From positions 22,635,709-22,699,708 of the forward strand of contig NW_019211457.1 of assembly GCF_002443255.2 (NCBI RefSeq): 64,000 bases of DNA, written 5' to 3'. Shown here piece after piece: positions 14,336-26,474 of this stretch. The stretch's first letter is position 1; every line of letters begins with the position of its first letter. This DNA comes from Varroa destructor. Its lineage: Eukaryota > Arthropoda > Arachnida > Mesostigmata > Varroidae. The position numbers and the translations under genes were made by a program. The notes below the pieces were generated by a model. That model saw only the letters and a program-made list of their open reading frames with translations. It was not told where the DNA came from and did not search any database.

Positions 14336-16000
14336 CTATCAACGATTGTAGTTTCTGCCGTTCTCGTGTGAAAAGAGCTGTCTATAATCAACGACTCGCG
14401 TCATATCGGCTGTTAGGGCTACCTCCGAAGGGTGAATCGCCGTGCTGATGAGATACGCAAGAACGTTATTCTGTCCAGTAGACGGCAGGCATCCCCTGCT
14501 GCCTATTTAGTCCTGTATACAAAACGGAGTCCCGCTAAGCGTGAGGACGGCCACTTAGCAGTGCCGGCCCTTCGAATGCGACCTAGAAGCCAAACTTAAT
14601 AAGAAATAGCCAAACAATCTGAAGAAGTAGAAAACGACCTTTGTGATGATAGACAAGATCTTTACGCCTAGGTAAATCTCGGAGATAGCGGTACTGGCGG
14701 AATGTAATGGTTCGATATGTCCTGTACAGGCAACCTGGCAAAGTGCCCTAAGGTCATCTGAGTTGTGCTCAGTAATCACAATATGTTTTCATAGTTATAC
14801 AGTCCAGAAAAACAACTGCCAGTAAATATCGTTGCACGCGTCTTTTAGGTATGTGTATTTTAGGTATGTAGTGTTAAATATGTCTTTTAATGGCTGTTTT
14901 TTTTTCTTTTCTATTTATTAAAACTCACGGTAATTTGACTTCAGTTACCATACTTGTCGGTCGGATTGTGACCTTTAACCGTGCTTACCACAATGGCGGC
15001 ATTTATAATTATGATTTATGGCAACATAAATGATAGCCAGTTTCCATACAGCTATCGGTAAGGGTGCGGTCAAATAATTAACTAGCGCTCACACTCGACC
15101 AACATAGGGATTCCCGATTTTTGCTGCTATGGCCATCGTCCTTTTGCTACAGCCTTCTCAAATACCTACTTTATCCCTTATTCGATAGTCCTTCCATCAA
15201 GTCGTTCTTCTTAACGGCGCTGAAGTACGCTGATGTCTATGATCTGATGTCTGCTGGCGACGTCGCAGCAAATCGGGTGTATCCCGATCTTACCACGGAC
15301 CCGTTTTATGACCGCTAGTGTCGATGGCGCTGATAGCGTTGTTGTCTTTTTTAGGCCTTTTTATCGCAAAGACTGACGAAACGTTGTTCGCCCAAATCGA
15401 AATAATGTGCAGGACATGTTACGTGAATACCCATACTACTGGGGCAGAGAACGTGTACAGGCACAATCACGTCGTTTCCGTGGTATTGATACTAGCCCGT
15501 GTTACACTAGATGCGTTGCGTCTGATCCTAATGGAATTCTCTCAACCAAATAGATAGAAATAACTCTTTCGAACGTTAGCGAAGGTATATAAATTTGTAC
15601 AGCTGTATATAGGTCTGTCTATTTGTATTTAGTTGATGTGCCTTAAAAGCTTCAAGAATAAGGTATCAATGTGAAACGTGGTAGCGGTTTTCTATTATGT
15701 ATTCCCGTAGATGTTGACAATTAGTCTGGGCTGGCTCGAAGGCTGCGTTTGAGACAATAGGCGCTTTTTGCCTTTTTCATGCCGTATATATCTATTTTTC
15801 TTTGTGAAATGATGCGCCGATACTTTTGTATGTTTTAGAGAACCAATTCACGAATTCTATGAAAAAAAAAGGATACTATGTCTCAGAGCTTTCAAGGTTA
15901 ACTGGGCGTTCGATTTTTAAGTGGTCAGTATTTCGGCTAGACCCACCCTAAGTGCGTACCATTTTTCTGCACTCCGCTCACTATCGTCCCTTTTTTACAG

Positions 16001-16139
16001 TGTTTTATGTTCGACGGTTCGCTAAAATGGCGTTTGATAATTTTCGTACAATAGTGCTGAAGCCTGCAGTGACCATGACAGCACGAATAGAGCTAGAATG
16101 TAAAAACTCAAGCGCTATGACTCTCATGGGAATGGCCCG
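16001..16139 (+). CDS. Candidate internal exon, unassigned
   Basis: A strong acceptor (GTCCCTTTTTTACAG) and a consensus donor (GCCCG|GTAAGT) bracket 139 bp in which one frame stays open throughout and the other two contain stops. The open frame takes one base from upstream and leaves two, so it cannot join directly to the Ig exon at 30144. It contains a well-placed ATG at 16027 (AAAATGG) and reads AFDNFRTIVLKPAVTM then ARIELECKNSS. The last part resembles an Ig B-strand, but that is weak. It could be an exon of another gene, an untranslated leader exon or coincidence. Confidence 0.2.
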
Positions 16140-16176
16140 GTAAGTCAAGGATTTTGCTCGTGACCCATGTCACAAA

Positions 16177-16458
16177 ATGAGTGAAGTTGAAGCAAGTCCA
16201 CACGTGGATTCCACCGGCTCGTTAGCTATACGCGTCCTGTGCGTAGATCCTCAATTAAACTCTGCTCACTCCATGGCGCGATTGTTTAGAAGAGACTTTT
16301 CCTTTAACAAATCGATCGCTCAAGTGACGAGCGATTTGAAGGCAACCAAAAAGCGCTGTCGGCTTCACTCTGATTCCATTGGCAGGACAATGTTGCTGCT
16401 GCTGCTGCTGCTGCTACTACTAGTGATGAGATCCGCGGGCGTCTCCAAGTTTGGCTAA
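16177..16458 (+). CDS. Unassigned 93-residue open frame with poly-Leu tail
   Basis: A complete ATG-to-stop frame with a reasonable start context (CAAAATGA). The first 70 residues are mixed and charged. The end is a run of about ten Leu written by a (CTG)n microsatellite at 16394-16416, then VMRSAGVSKFG. If translated it would look tail-anchored, or the second ATG at 16390 would look like a signal peptide. No domain was recognised, and there is no convincing donor after the hydrophobic run. The Leu run follows from a repeat, so chance is the likelier explanation. Confidence 0.1.
   Translation: MSEVEASPHVDSTGSLAIRVLCVDPQLNSAHSMARLFRRDFSFNKSIAQVTSDLKATKKRCRLHSDSIGRTMLLLLLLLLLLVMRSAGVSKFG
16394..16416. 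repeat. (CTG)n microsatellite
   Basis: Seven to eight TGC/CTG units followed by CTA units, writing a Leu run in the frame that ends at 16458. Confidence 0.95.
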
Positions 16459-16473
16459 ATGAAGCCTTTTTCC

Positions 16474-16491
16474 GTCCCGTCCCGTCCCGTC
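16474..16491. repeat. (CCCGT)n microsatellite
   Basis: Between three and four copies of the pentamer CCCGT, followed by a C run and a T run. Confidence 0.9.
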
Positions 16492-17023
16492 CCCCCCTTT
16501 CGCCCGTTGAAAAGTAGAATGAAAGATTTCAGAAAGAATGGAAGAAGCAGTATGGATTTCAGGGAGACTCGTGGACAATAAAAACACCCGACGACAGTTT
16601 CGTTTCGTCGCTTAGCCATTACCAAAATTGTGAGGTTGACGACTCGCGCTGACCCACTTTATTTAGAATGTTCTATACATTATTTCGTTTACCCATCTGC
16701 TGAATGCATGACACTTCATTATTCTTCGAGTCTTCTCGTATAAAACGATGGGTACGATTCTCGAGAATCTGACCCACCAATAGTAAGCTTATTTCGTCTT
16801 TGGGCTTTAACTGTCCATAGCACGAATGGCGTACATGGATCCTCTTGACACTCTCTACTTGTACGCAAGCTGCTGATATATAGGTTGGTTAAACGCGCTG
16901 TATACGTGTGTGTGTGTGGCCCCTACTTAGATTCTAAAATGATTTGTAGATGTAAATATCGTGAAGCTCGGTAGCGACTTTGCGACGTACGTTATTGAAT
17001 TAAGCAAGCGTATGGTAGAGTGG

Positions 17024-17080
17024 TAAAAACGGCGCAAAGCAGATCCACTGCAATGCTTTCCCCTATGCGCCGTATTTTTA
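17024..17080. repeat. 57-nt hairpin
   Basis: TAAAAACGGCGCA pairs with TGCGCCGTATTTTTA with a single A bulge. Inside it AAAGCA pairs with TGCTTT around a 12-nt loop, leaving an asymmetric bulge of CCCCTA. The size and shape are like a small-RNA precursor or a short inverted-repeat element. Function unknown. Confidence 0.7.
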
Positions 17081-17652
17081 CAGAAATGTTGGAGCGGAGT
17101 TTGCAGAGTTATTACTCCAGCTATCGCGATGCCCTGTGTGGCCTGCGAGCAGTATTGAGGGCTAAAATATGGACGCCACGTTACGCCTTTAGTGTTTAAT
17201 TATGGCAAATCGATACAGAACGACGATCAAGCTACGAAACGACGTCGAGTACAGCAGCAGCTTTTGCGTTGCTCAGCGAAGCGTTATTCGGGAATGGAAG
17301 CTGTGATAATTCACTTTGAAGTGATTCAGGGTGCCCTTGATCTCCTTCACCGAACGCCTAATGAACAGAATGCATAAATGCCCCATTTCGATGTCTGATG
17401 GTTCGTCACGCACCTCCGATTTGGGCTGATAGTGAAAATCACAGTGATACCAATAATGGTTAGAAGATCGGATCGAGTTGGGCAGGTTTTGGTTAGGTGA
17501 GTTAGCATGGGCGTATCAAATACTAACGGATTTTGAATGCTCGCAGTTAAATGAAATTACGATCAGTTTAATATTATGAAGAACGTACAAACAATTCAAA
17601 TAGTCACACCTTTTCCACTTCACTATTGAAATTAAAAGCAATATTTACCTCG

Positions 17653-17854
17653 ATGTTGAGCTTTATCCGGCTTCTTTGTCCGGTTTTATCGGCCTATCCG
17701 CTAAAAAAGAGGTTTCGTTTTAGGCACGAACTTATGCAACGTTTAAAAACCCTCCTGAGGATAGCATGTTTTCGGAAGTCTAACCCCAGTTATGGCTTTC
17801 ACTTTATTGCATGCCCTGCTCTGGCCTTTCCGCAGTCTTTTAACGACCAACATA
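17653..17854 (+). CDS. Candidate first coding exon with signal peptide (possibly of the ROR gene)
   Basis: An ATG opens a frame with a short hydrophobic start (MLSFIRLLCPVLSA, then YPLKKR) that looks like a cleavable signal peptide followed by a basic stretch. After 67 codons there is a donor-like CATA|GTAAGC that would leave one base over, the phase needed by the Ig exon at 30144. Without splicing the frame runs to a stop at 17881-17883 and gives a 76-residue secreted-type peptide. The ATG context is weak (T at -3). No family was recognised in the rest of the sequence. A phase match has a one-in-three chance of being accidental, so this is only a lead for the missing ROR 5' end. Confidence 0.2.
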
Positions 17855-18465
17855 GTAAGCGAGCTGTTTATGCAGACTGTTAATATGACGTCAGCTATAA
17901 TACAAAGTACCGTGTGAGCGTAACAGTGCCGCCTATATTAGATATTCAGTAAGATGAACGTGTGTAATAAATAATCTCTATGATTAGAATATATTTTTGG
18001 CGCATTTACACTCAGTTATTCTAGCCTAGTGCGGATAAAGGACTGGTCCGTGTGGAACAATGCCTAGAAAAGATAGAAAAGCAAGTACCGGAAAATCAGT
18101 GGCGTACGCTCAAATGCTAAAGGCATCCTTATTTGCCCACGCGACAAGCTGATACGGAGCACCTAGTCATTTGTCATTGGAGAACGGAGTCGGTCTAGAA
18201 ACAAGAAGGAGTCTTAGACATCGATCTGTGTTGCAGTGAAAAACTAAACCTGAGGAAGGCCTGTTACGTATGAAACTACTTTGCGCCTTATGTTTAGAGC
18301 TGCGCAGAACTGCTTACATGTGTAGTAAACACTGATAACATTTGTTAATTGAAAATCTATTTTACCGCATTCTCGCATAGTCAGCACAATGTGGCTTGTA
18401 CGATAAGATTTGAGCGGTCCTGTCGTTTCGTCAAATGCTTCTTTGAAACAACACTGTATCATGCT

Positions 18466-19118
18466 TTAACACAATGTACGAACTCCAACTTTATTTTTGC
18501 TTTTTGCAGAAACATGTTGGTATCTATTTAGGTTAGAATGGATACTGGCCGCTGTATCGGATAGCTCGTTGCATTGTTGCACTGAAACACGCTCCGGGAC
18601 TCGTTCTGGGTCCTGTTGGTGGTGCCGTCTCTCCTTACAGCTTTGGTTAGCTCTGTGCCCTAGCGCCAACCAAAAAGCTATCCCAACTGGCAACCATAGA
18701 GAAACTCGGGGTTTCAGGCAGGAGTGTAGAGTTTTGGCGTTAATGATGATCATCCAATAGGGAGCAGTCGTCCACGTGCAGGAGCACCATGGACCAGCAC
18801 GGGTCTTGGCACGGGAGTCGTTCCGGGAATACGAGTTTTTACTAGCGGCCCATTTGAGAGTAGCATGTTTGAGAAAAGGTTTTCCAGAGACTCCGACCAC
18901 AAGTGTGTGACGTCGGCGGCAGTGAAACTGCGCCACGGGTCCCATAACCGCGGCGACCCGATTTTGACGTCGCTGCTCAAATGCCGACTAACGACTGCTC
19001 TGGAGCGCACTAAGTCAGACAGACAAACGGCTAGGTGATTTCCTTCCTCCTGTTCACAACAAGGGACGGGTGGCTTGCTAGCAGTTAAACCTCGCCGCAT
19101 CCTGCGTCCCACTTTCAT
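18466..19118 (-). other. Two overlapping unassigned open frames in a GC-richer patch
   Basis: The minus strand holds two long ATG-started frames that overlap in different phases: 122 codons at 18750-19118 and 159 codons at 18466-18945. A shorter frame is open on the + strand at 18497-18760. The patch is richer in G and C than its surroundings, which lowers the stop-codon rate. Neither protein shows a recognisable domain. A decayed transposon or a small unrecognised gene are possible. Confidence 0.12.
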
Positions 19119-20504
19119 TCAAGAGTCGTCCCCTGAACTTAAGTCCAGAGGGGGACACTGAAGACACGACGCGCTTTACAGCCATTTGACTCTGTACTAC
19201 GCATATATATTCTTATACATATACATGCAAGAAAAACACGCATTGGCTACAGACCTACGCTGGTTGGCGTATAGAGGTGTAGCCGGAGAGTGTTTAGCAG
19301 TGTTTTTATTTGCTCACTCTGGCGAACTTTCAAAGTGTCTTACCGTTTAAGAAGCGGGCTCCGGGCATTGCTAAGGTAATAAAAAACATCGTTATAAAAA
19401 CGTCTTGAATAAGATCATAATAATCTTCGAAAACATTTGACCTTTACGGTTCCACCCTTTTGAAAGTAATTCGGATAAAAGTAGGACATAAATTTAACAG
19501 AATCGGACAGAACATTGGCACTTAAGGGGACACTTATCAGGACTAGCATATAAAAGCCTTATCACTAGCATATACAGAATATCAACAGTAACAAAATACG
19601 TATTTTACTTGCAAACAGTACATCTGTTGGCCAACACCAACCGCGAAATCTATAATTCTACAACGAACAAAACGGCGTGCATTGTAATATTACAAGTGGC
19701 ATTTGTCATCGTTGCCCACAGTCATAAAATAGCCACCTTCAGTGGTCCGTACGACACAGATAAAGCTCCGCATTAGAATGTAATGCCGTATCAACGTTCA
19801 TTCATATTGTAAACAACAGCCTCTGGATCTGGAGTATTGCTTTGCATGCGCTAAATAAAATGATTGAAGCCATCAAGCGTTCTACGCTGTCACTATTCCC
19901 GTTGTTCGTCACTGAGCGCCAACTCATGTCACCTAAACTTCAAGAACGGATAACAGCGGCCGTTTTCGTTATCAAAAGTAGCCTATATAGTGTAGAAGTG
20001 TAAGTAACCCTCCTGTTTTATAGCTAGGACGCGCCCCCGGGGAGAGAAACACGCAAAGCATGACTTTGGCTCCCTCGCCGTATCTCATCATTTCGGAGCT
20101 TTTTTCTTTCTCTTTCTGATGGTTGGTCTCCGTGTACACCACTTTCGCACATATATAACACCCTACGACCGCCAGTAGTTCTACTGCGCTTGGGGGTTAC
20201 GTTATTAAATGCGGCTGCAGCAGCGACGATCTACAGTAAACGATGCCGCCGATTCGTCGTACGCCTGCAAACCGCCCAAAGGCGTATGACTCCAGAACGA
20301 CGCCAATGCACTCTACGAATACGGTTTGAGTCAGTCATGTGCCGCGGGTTAGAGAGGATGGCCTTTATCAGTGTAGGAACACAGCATCAGCGGTAGAACC
20401 AATGCATTGCACTGATGTAACAGCTTGCCCAGGGCCATCGTACGAAAACGGGCTTTTCGTATACATCCGTCTGGGCACTGTCGTCTATCTCGTCCGACAC
20501 TCAT

Positions 20505-20553
20505 CGGACCTCGCTCAGACCGGACCTCACTCAGACCGGACCTCGCACAAGAC
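20505..20553. repeat. 16-bp tandem repeat, about three copies
   Basis: The unit CGGACCTCGCTCAGAC occurs at 20505-20520. It recurs with one change at 20521-20536, and a looser 17-bp third copy follows to 20553. Confidence 0.9.
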
Positions 20554-23500
20554 CATGTGAAGGGTTTCCAGAGAGTAGAGGAAGAGAGCCTCAACACAAC
20601 TCAAGGCGCTACCGTCGCCGCTGCCTATCACACGCCAGATGTTGGGGAACTGCGCGTTGCGGTACTGCTGTTAAGAGAGAGCGCGATAGAGCACCGCGCT
20701 GCCGAAAGTAGGCTGCAACTGCTACAGAAAACGGCGTATCATGGACCATCGCCGACGCGCGCTGCTCCACCAGAGGCTATAAAGTATTCCTGAGGGGACG
20801 GCCTAGGGGTAGTAGCTGCAATTGTATAGGGGGCTTGGCTGTTAGCGCATTTGGACTTACGGTTCGAAAGCAGGCCCCTCGAGAGAGCCAAGAGAGCATA
20901 GAACCGCTACGAAAGACTGGCCCCTTCTTGTGCACCCCGTTCAGTTCAGTGTTAGTACGCATCAGGTTAATACGGACCAAAATCTTCATCAAGAGGACAT
21001 CGAAAGTAGCATCAGCTGTAATTCCTTATATCACAGACCTACACAAAGATCGATTTTCCTACAGCGCGTGAAGAGGACGGATGTGAATTGCGGTGGACGT
21101 GTGGGGAACAGGGGAAAGTGTTGGAAAAAGTCATGTTGTGCATCGTAAATAATAATCCCTACGGAGCAGAACTCCGTCACGTTTCTCTAGCTACCGTCGG
21201 TTTATTCTAGTCGAAGCGGGGACGCACGACCATCGAGGGCGGTAACGGGCTGCGAATACGCCGGGGCTATTGCGGGGTCGGAAAGGCCTCGATTAACTTT
21301 GTAATTAGTAAAGGACAAATATATGATTATCACCCAAATATATACCTACATACGCCTACAGACGCAAAGGTCCGCAAACGAGACAAAGATAGATATCGCT
21401 GGTCTTTACTGCAGCAGTCACGACCAGCTGAATATATATTAGTATACGAAAATAACGCTATGAAAAAGTTGTAGAAATAAAAACAACGTAAGTAAATGTG
21501 TACTGCGGTTTACATTCGCGTGTCCTAATAGCTTGTCGGATATTGTATTAAAAAAATCAACCACTTGGACAGAATAGCCTCCTATAGACGCTGGCTAAAC
21601 CTAGGTAAACTACTATAGAAAGCGAATCAAGTAGAATACCAACAATTCTTTTGCCATACTCATCTTTCCTTTGAGGCTAACATTAAAGCTACTGAGGCCT
21701 ATGTCGTCAACATAGTTGCTGACACCCGTTTGCCCAATGTGGCCATTTTCATTTTTAGCCAAGTGTTTTGTAGAACGGCCTTGATTTTTGTCGCTTGATG
21801 GGGACCTAGCCTGGTCATCAATATTTATACATATGAAAATAGTAGACTGTGTCCCTTTTCACTTGGAGTGCTAGATTCGGCAGTTATACATGTAGGACAA
21901 CTCCAGTATGGCAATATAAAATTCCTTCGTTTATGCGAATCGAATAGGATGAGCAGGAAAAGCATTGCCTGCAATATCCACCAGCCTAACCGTACGGAAT
22001 ACAATGTAAATGGGAGCCGTTTCCCGGTCGACAAGTGTCGTATTTGCCTGCTGCGCCGCCATATACTAAGCCTCATACAGCTCTGTTTCGTCCTGCTTTC
22101 CGCTGAAGGGCGATCCAACATACAGTCGCATATATAAATCGCAGAAATGTAGGCACTGTTTGGTCCAAGCTATTTAGGTATCGGATCTGCGGCGCTATTG
22201 ACTGGATGGGAAAGTTATACGTTGACTGTATTCGTCGTTAGTTTAACTCTCTCGATGCTTGTGCAGAACTGATCGTCGATGCGAGCTACCGCCTTGCCTG
22301 CAAAGCGAAACCACTGTGGCGCCTTCGTGAGGGAGCCATCGAAAAGGACATCAGAGCGATATCAGGTCCAAGAGGAGAGCGACAAAAAAAAATGATATCG
22401 ACTCCTGTTTTCCGATCTTTGCCTTACCGTCTCTCTCCTTCCACAGAACTCCACCGAGACACCGAGGTTTGCTTCAAGGGTGACGTTGGCCTGAATACTG
22501 GATGCTCCAGGAGTATCTGCTAGATTTCCTTGTTCCTCGCTCATACCTCTGAATGTACTTCAACGGAATAGTGGCACGTATAGTAAGACTCCGGTATGCG
22601 CATATGAAAGTATCCGGAAAGGCAGCCACCATTACGAACATTGCGGCCGGCCAAACCGTCTCAGCATTTGCCCAGGCAGCTTCAGTCGGTCCGCCTTTCT
22701 ACCAAGGTAGGAATTAAGCGTGGGAATACGCATGTCTTTCTATATATACCATAGGGCGTTCCATGACTACTACCGGCCTTTTACTTCGTCTGCTGTTCAT
22801 AGCGCAGTCATATATGGCTGAACTATTGGCAAAGGGACGCCGGTCAGAAAAACATAATAAGTCTTGGATCTTGAAAGGAGCTCATCCGATATAGTATAAA
22901 AGCGCACGATGCAAAGTTAGCCGTATGGACAACGGCGGATGTTAGTCCTGAAGTGTGAGCTCAAAAAATTTTGAAGTGTGGTAGGCGAGGGACACATGTG
23001 GCATGCCTATTGGAAACTGTTGACGTTGACCGGAATATCGAGCGAATCATAGGGACAGAAGAGATCTAAGAACTTGGAAAAGCTCGCATATAGAACTAGC
23101 TTTACATTAGACTTTCGTGGAAGGTGGGAATACGCTTTAAGCTATATATTAGGACTTGCTGAGAACCTCGAAAAATTTATTTTTATGTGTATCAATCCCT
23201 GCACGTTCACTATAACCGAACTATTATAATGAAGTGATACAGAGAACTGTATTTCGTTGACATTCTTTAATTGAGCTTTAAAATAGAATATTCTAGAATG
23301 CTCTATTATGAGGCTTAATGCTGTTCGTAGTGATGTATCTCGTTGATGAAGATTGATTAATCTTGCATTTTTAGCATAATATCCTGACACATTGTTCGCA
23401 CCCCCATCGAGAAACCATGGAAGGACAGACGGTGATGAATTGCAAAATCTAATTTCAAGGTAGTATTTGTGGGTACGCGTCGATGGATAAACTCGGTTTG

Positions 23501-26454
23501 GTTTCGCTTATCCGTCTTAAACAAAGTTGTGATTGATAAATGACGAATCTGTGGAAAAAAAAATGCCTCCTTGCGCTTTTTCACGATTTTCGGGACCTAA
23601 AAAGAAGCAAAAAGTTAACAGGAAAAAAATACATGGCGAAGTTCACGCGGCTCATACTGACTTGCCTGACGTTTCGTAACGTCATCTACGACTAAGCTGT
23701 CAGCTAATGGTGCTTCACTCGAGTAATGTATGTACAGATTTGTTTCATAACCTGATGAAGTACGACGTCCACGATCCCATAACTAACCCACAATTATGTT
23801 GCTACCAAATCCCGTAATTAGGTTGATAACACATGCACGTTTTTATTTGTGGCGCTTTTCAACAAACACTTTTTATATTTATCGAAATGTCTCGGTCGAA
23901 TCGGAACGTGGGCCGTGATAAGTAGGGTCGTATATACATGATTCTACGACGGGGTGGAAACGGACAGCGTATTCATCTTGCGAGGAGCATATATAAGCGG
24001 GCACAGGATGCGGCAGAAGCCTAGGACACTATTGTGAAGGCCAACTATTTTTACCTGTTTATCTGATTAGGGCTAGATGGGGACAATATTAAGACAAAAG
24101 CAATATTCGCGTTTTCTAAATGAAGGTGTTCTTTGGTTAGGTAATGAAAGTCTAGCAGATGAACATCTGAGGTGGGATCATGAATCAGACTTACAGTGTC
24201 AAACATGGCCTACAGCTAAAATCTGCGGAACCGTTGGACCTTAATTAACCAGCGCCGAATATAGATAATGAGCGATCGGACGGCCATGCCCCAAGTTAAC
24301 TTATAGATCACTCGTCGGCGAAGGTGAAGATGAAAATCTCAACTGAAATGAATTGACTTCGTAGTCGTCTTCGTCTTTGCCGCTACTGCTGTTGTTGCCC
24401 TGCTGCCGCCCTGGTGGCGTCTTTTACTCTGGTTTAGTTTTCTTTGAAACACAAACAAGGCGGCTGTCTAGAGCTTGACCTAAGGAGGAATCACTAACAG
24501 GCCAAGATAGGTGCATTTGTGTGCGACTTTGCTGAATGTCTAGATCGAACAGAAGGAGGGCCTAAATAGAAATCATTCAGAGGTTTCTTGTTTCTTCGCT
24601 ATGGAAATATCTCAGTGAATCAAGACCAGCATAAAAGCGTAGGTATTGGCCCACCCACAAAAGATATCAGATTCAAACCCCAATTGGGGGAAAGGGGGAT
24701 AACGACGGCGCACCGGTTCTAGAATCTTCTTAATTCAACGTCAATGCCAACTTTAACTTTAAAGGCGAAAATGAGATAGGCATGACGAGAGTGCTAGTAA
24801 GGTAAAGCCAACTTGGACGCATTTGGGGGAAGACAACGGCTGACGGAAACGCTCATCTCAGCTAGCCGGATAATCTAAACTATCAATGACTATCTGCCAG
24901 TATGTCGCCCGATCGGTAACGTTCGGCTTTGTTTGGCGCTTTTACTCATGCATTAACAAGGACCAAAACTTACTGACATTAGATGGCGCTTTGGTTGTGA
25001 TACGGCTGCTGGGCTGCACAGGCGGGCTCACTGATGCTATTGCTGTGTTCGTTGGTTTGATTAAAAAAGGTCTTTAGACGCTAGGCCCGAACGACAACCC
25101 AGAACGGCAAATACACTAGGCCGACGTGGATAAGAAGTGATCGTTTACCGCCTGGAGGCCGTGAGACGGCCGACTGATATCGCTGGGTACAGCTGCGTTA
25201 AAAAGCTGAAGCTCCGTTCTATTTTGTTCCACCATCGTAACGATTAAAACTACGACTTCGCCGGTCAAAAAGAAACGTCTTTAGTGTTTTCGTCGTAGGT
25301 AGATCTACCAATGTGTATGCATGTGCCTGAATGTCTGCAAGTTTGCTCTCGCACCTGGGTATGTAGACTGACGTATCCTTATGTACGGAAGCCTTTGCGC
25401 TTCTTATGCATTATTTAAGGGCAAGGAACGAACAGCCGCTGCATTATGCACCAGCATGTAACTTCCGCTCCTCTTTGTGCCACCGGTATTCACGTGATGT
25501 TCGTATAGAAAAAAAGAGGGCGTTCAGGCGCGAGTTAAAGGTTAGGGGGCGGAAGAAAGGAAAAAGAGAAATTAAAGTAAAAAAACGAGCGAGAACGCTA
25601 GTTGAGACGCTGCTGAAGAGTCCGATGTACTCGGAAGTCGGAAAGCGCAACTGAGCCTGACGATGGAAGATGCGCACGTGCCTTTAACGCGTTTTTTGCC
25701 TACTTTATCGACTTTCTTTCGTTTTCATCCAGTTATTGTTTATCTTCGCATTTTCATTTGCTATGTTTCGCAGTGACAGAGAATCAGTCAAGCTGGACTC
25801 GTATAAGAAGACTACTGCCCTTATCCCAATAGCCGCCGTCCAACCAGCCGACATTGCGCGTGGAAAATTCACCATATTCGTCGACAAAACGAGGTTGTTC
25901 GTTCTGCTCTCCATTCTATTTTATTACATTATAGACAAGAAAATTGAACAGGAGAGCACGAGAAGAAAGGAATTAAAATGAAATACCCTACTGTTATCGG
26001 CGACGAAGGCAGGACGTACGGCGGCGCTTGTGTCAGTGTTGAAGCTGACTCATTTCGAGAGTCTTCGTGGCAGCGTATTGTTCGATGGGACAGAGCCAGT
26101 TGCGGGATCCTAGTCAATGATGTGAGCCTATTGGTCTGCGGTGTTACTGCAAATACTGCTAATGCGGTTCTGCTGGGAGCTGTAAATCGCTAGTGTAGAG
26201 AAGAGGAGGCTGAATTCACATTTTGCCGTTTCGTCAAGTCGGCTCGTCTGCAACAAGAGCAGCAGACGCAACAAAAGCAAAGTTTGTTTAGTTAGCGAAG
26301 AGATCCGCATTCATTGCCGCTAGTCTCAGTTACTGGCTCGTTTGCTTCTACCGTCGTCCCATACAGTAAGAACCTCTTTTTTACCGTGAGTAATTGAATT
26401 TCTACGAAGTATTCTTTAATCTTCATTAGCAGCGAAGCGGAGGATCATACGATG

Positions 26455-26474
26455 GGTGTGTGTGTGTGTGTGTG
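26455..26474. repeat. (TG)n microsatellite
   Basis: About ten TG units. It gives a His-Thr run in the minus-strand frame over 26426-26737. Confidence 0.95.

Larger units (their letters stand above)
1..16000. other. Long stretch without a supported gene
   Basis: No coding region could be supported on either strand. Open frames are short and mutually overlapping, with no recognisable domains. It holds microsatellites ((GT)n at 71-92, (AGC)n at 1572-1592, short TAGA, T and TA runs) and inverted repeats near 7828-7879, 10646-10702 and 14236-14335. It is upstream intergenic DNA or 5' introns of the ROR gene. Confidence 0.6.

Noticed and set aside
24661..24700. GATTCAAACCCC, resembling a minus-strand tRNA T-arm box
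   Set aside because: The flanking bases do not form a T-stem, and no cloverleaf could be completed.
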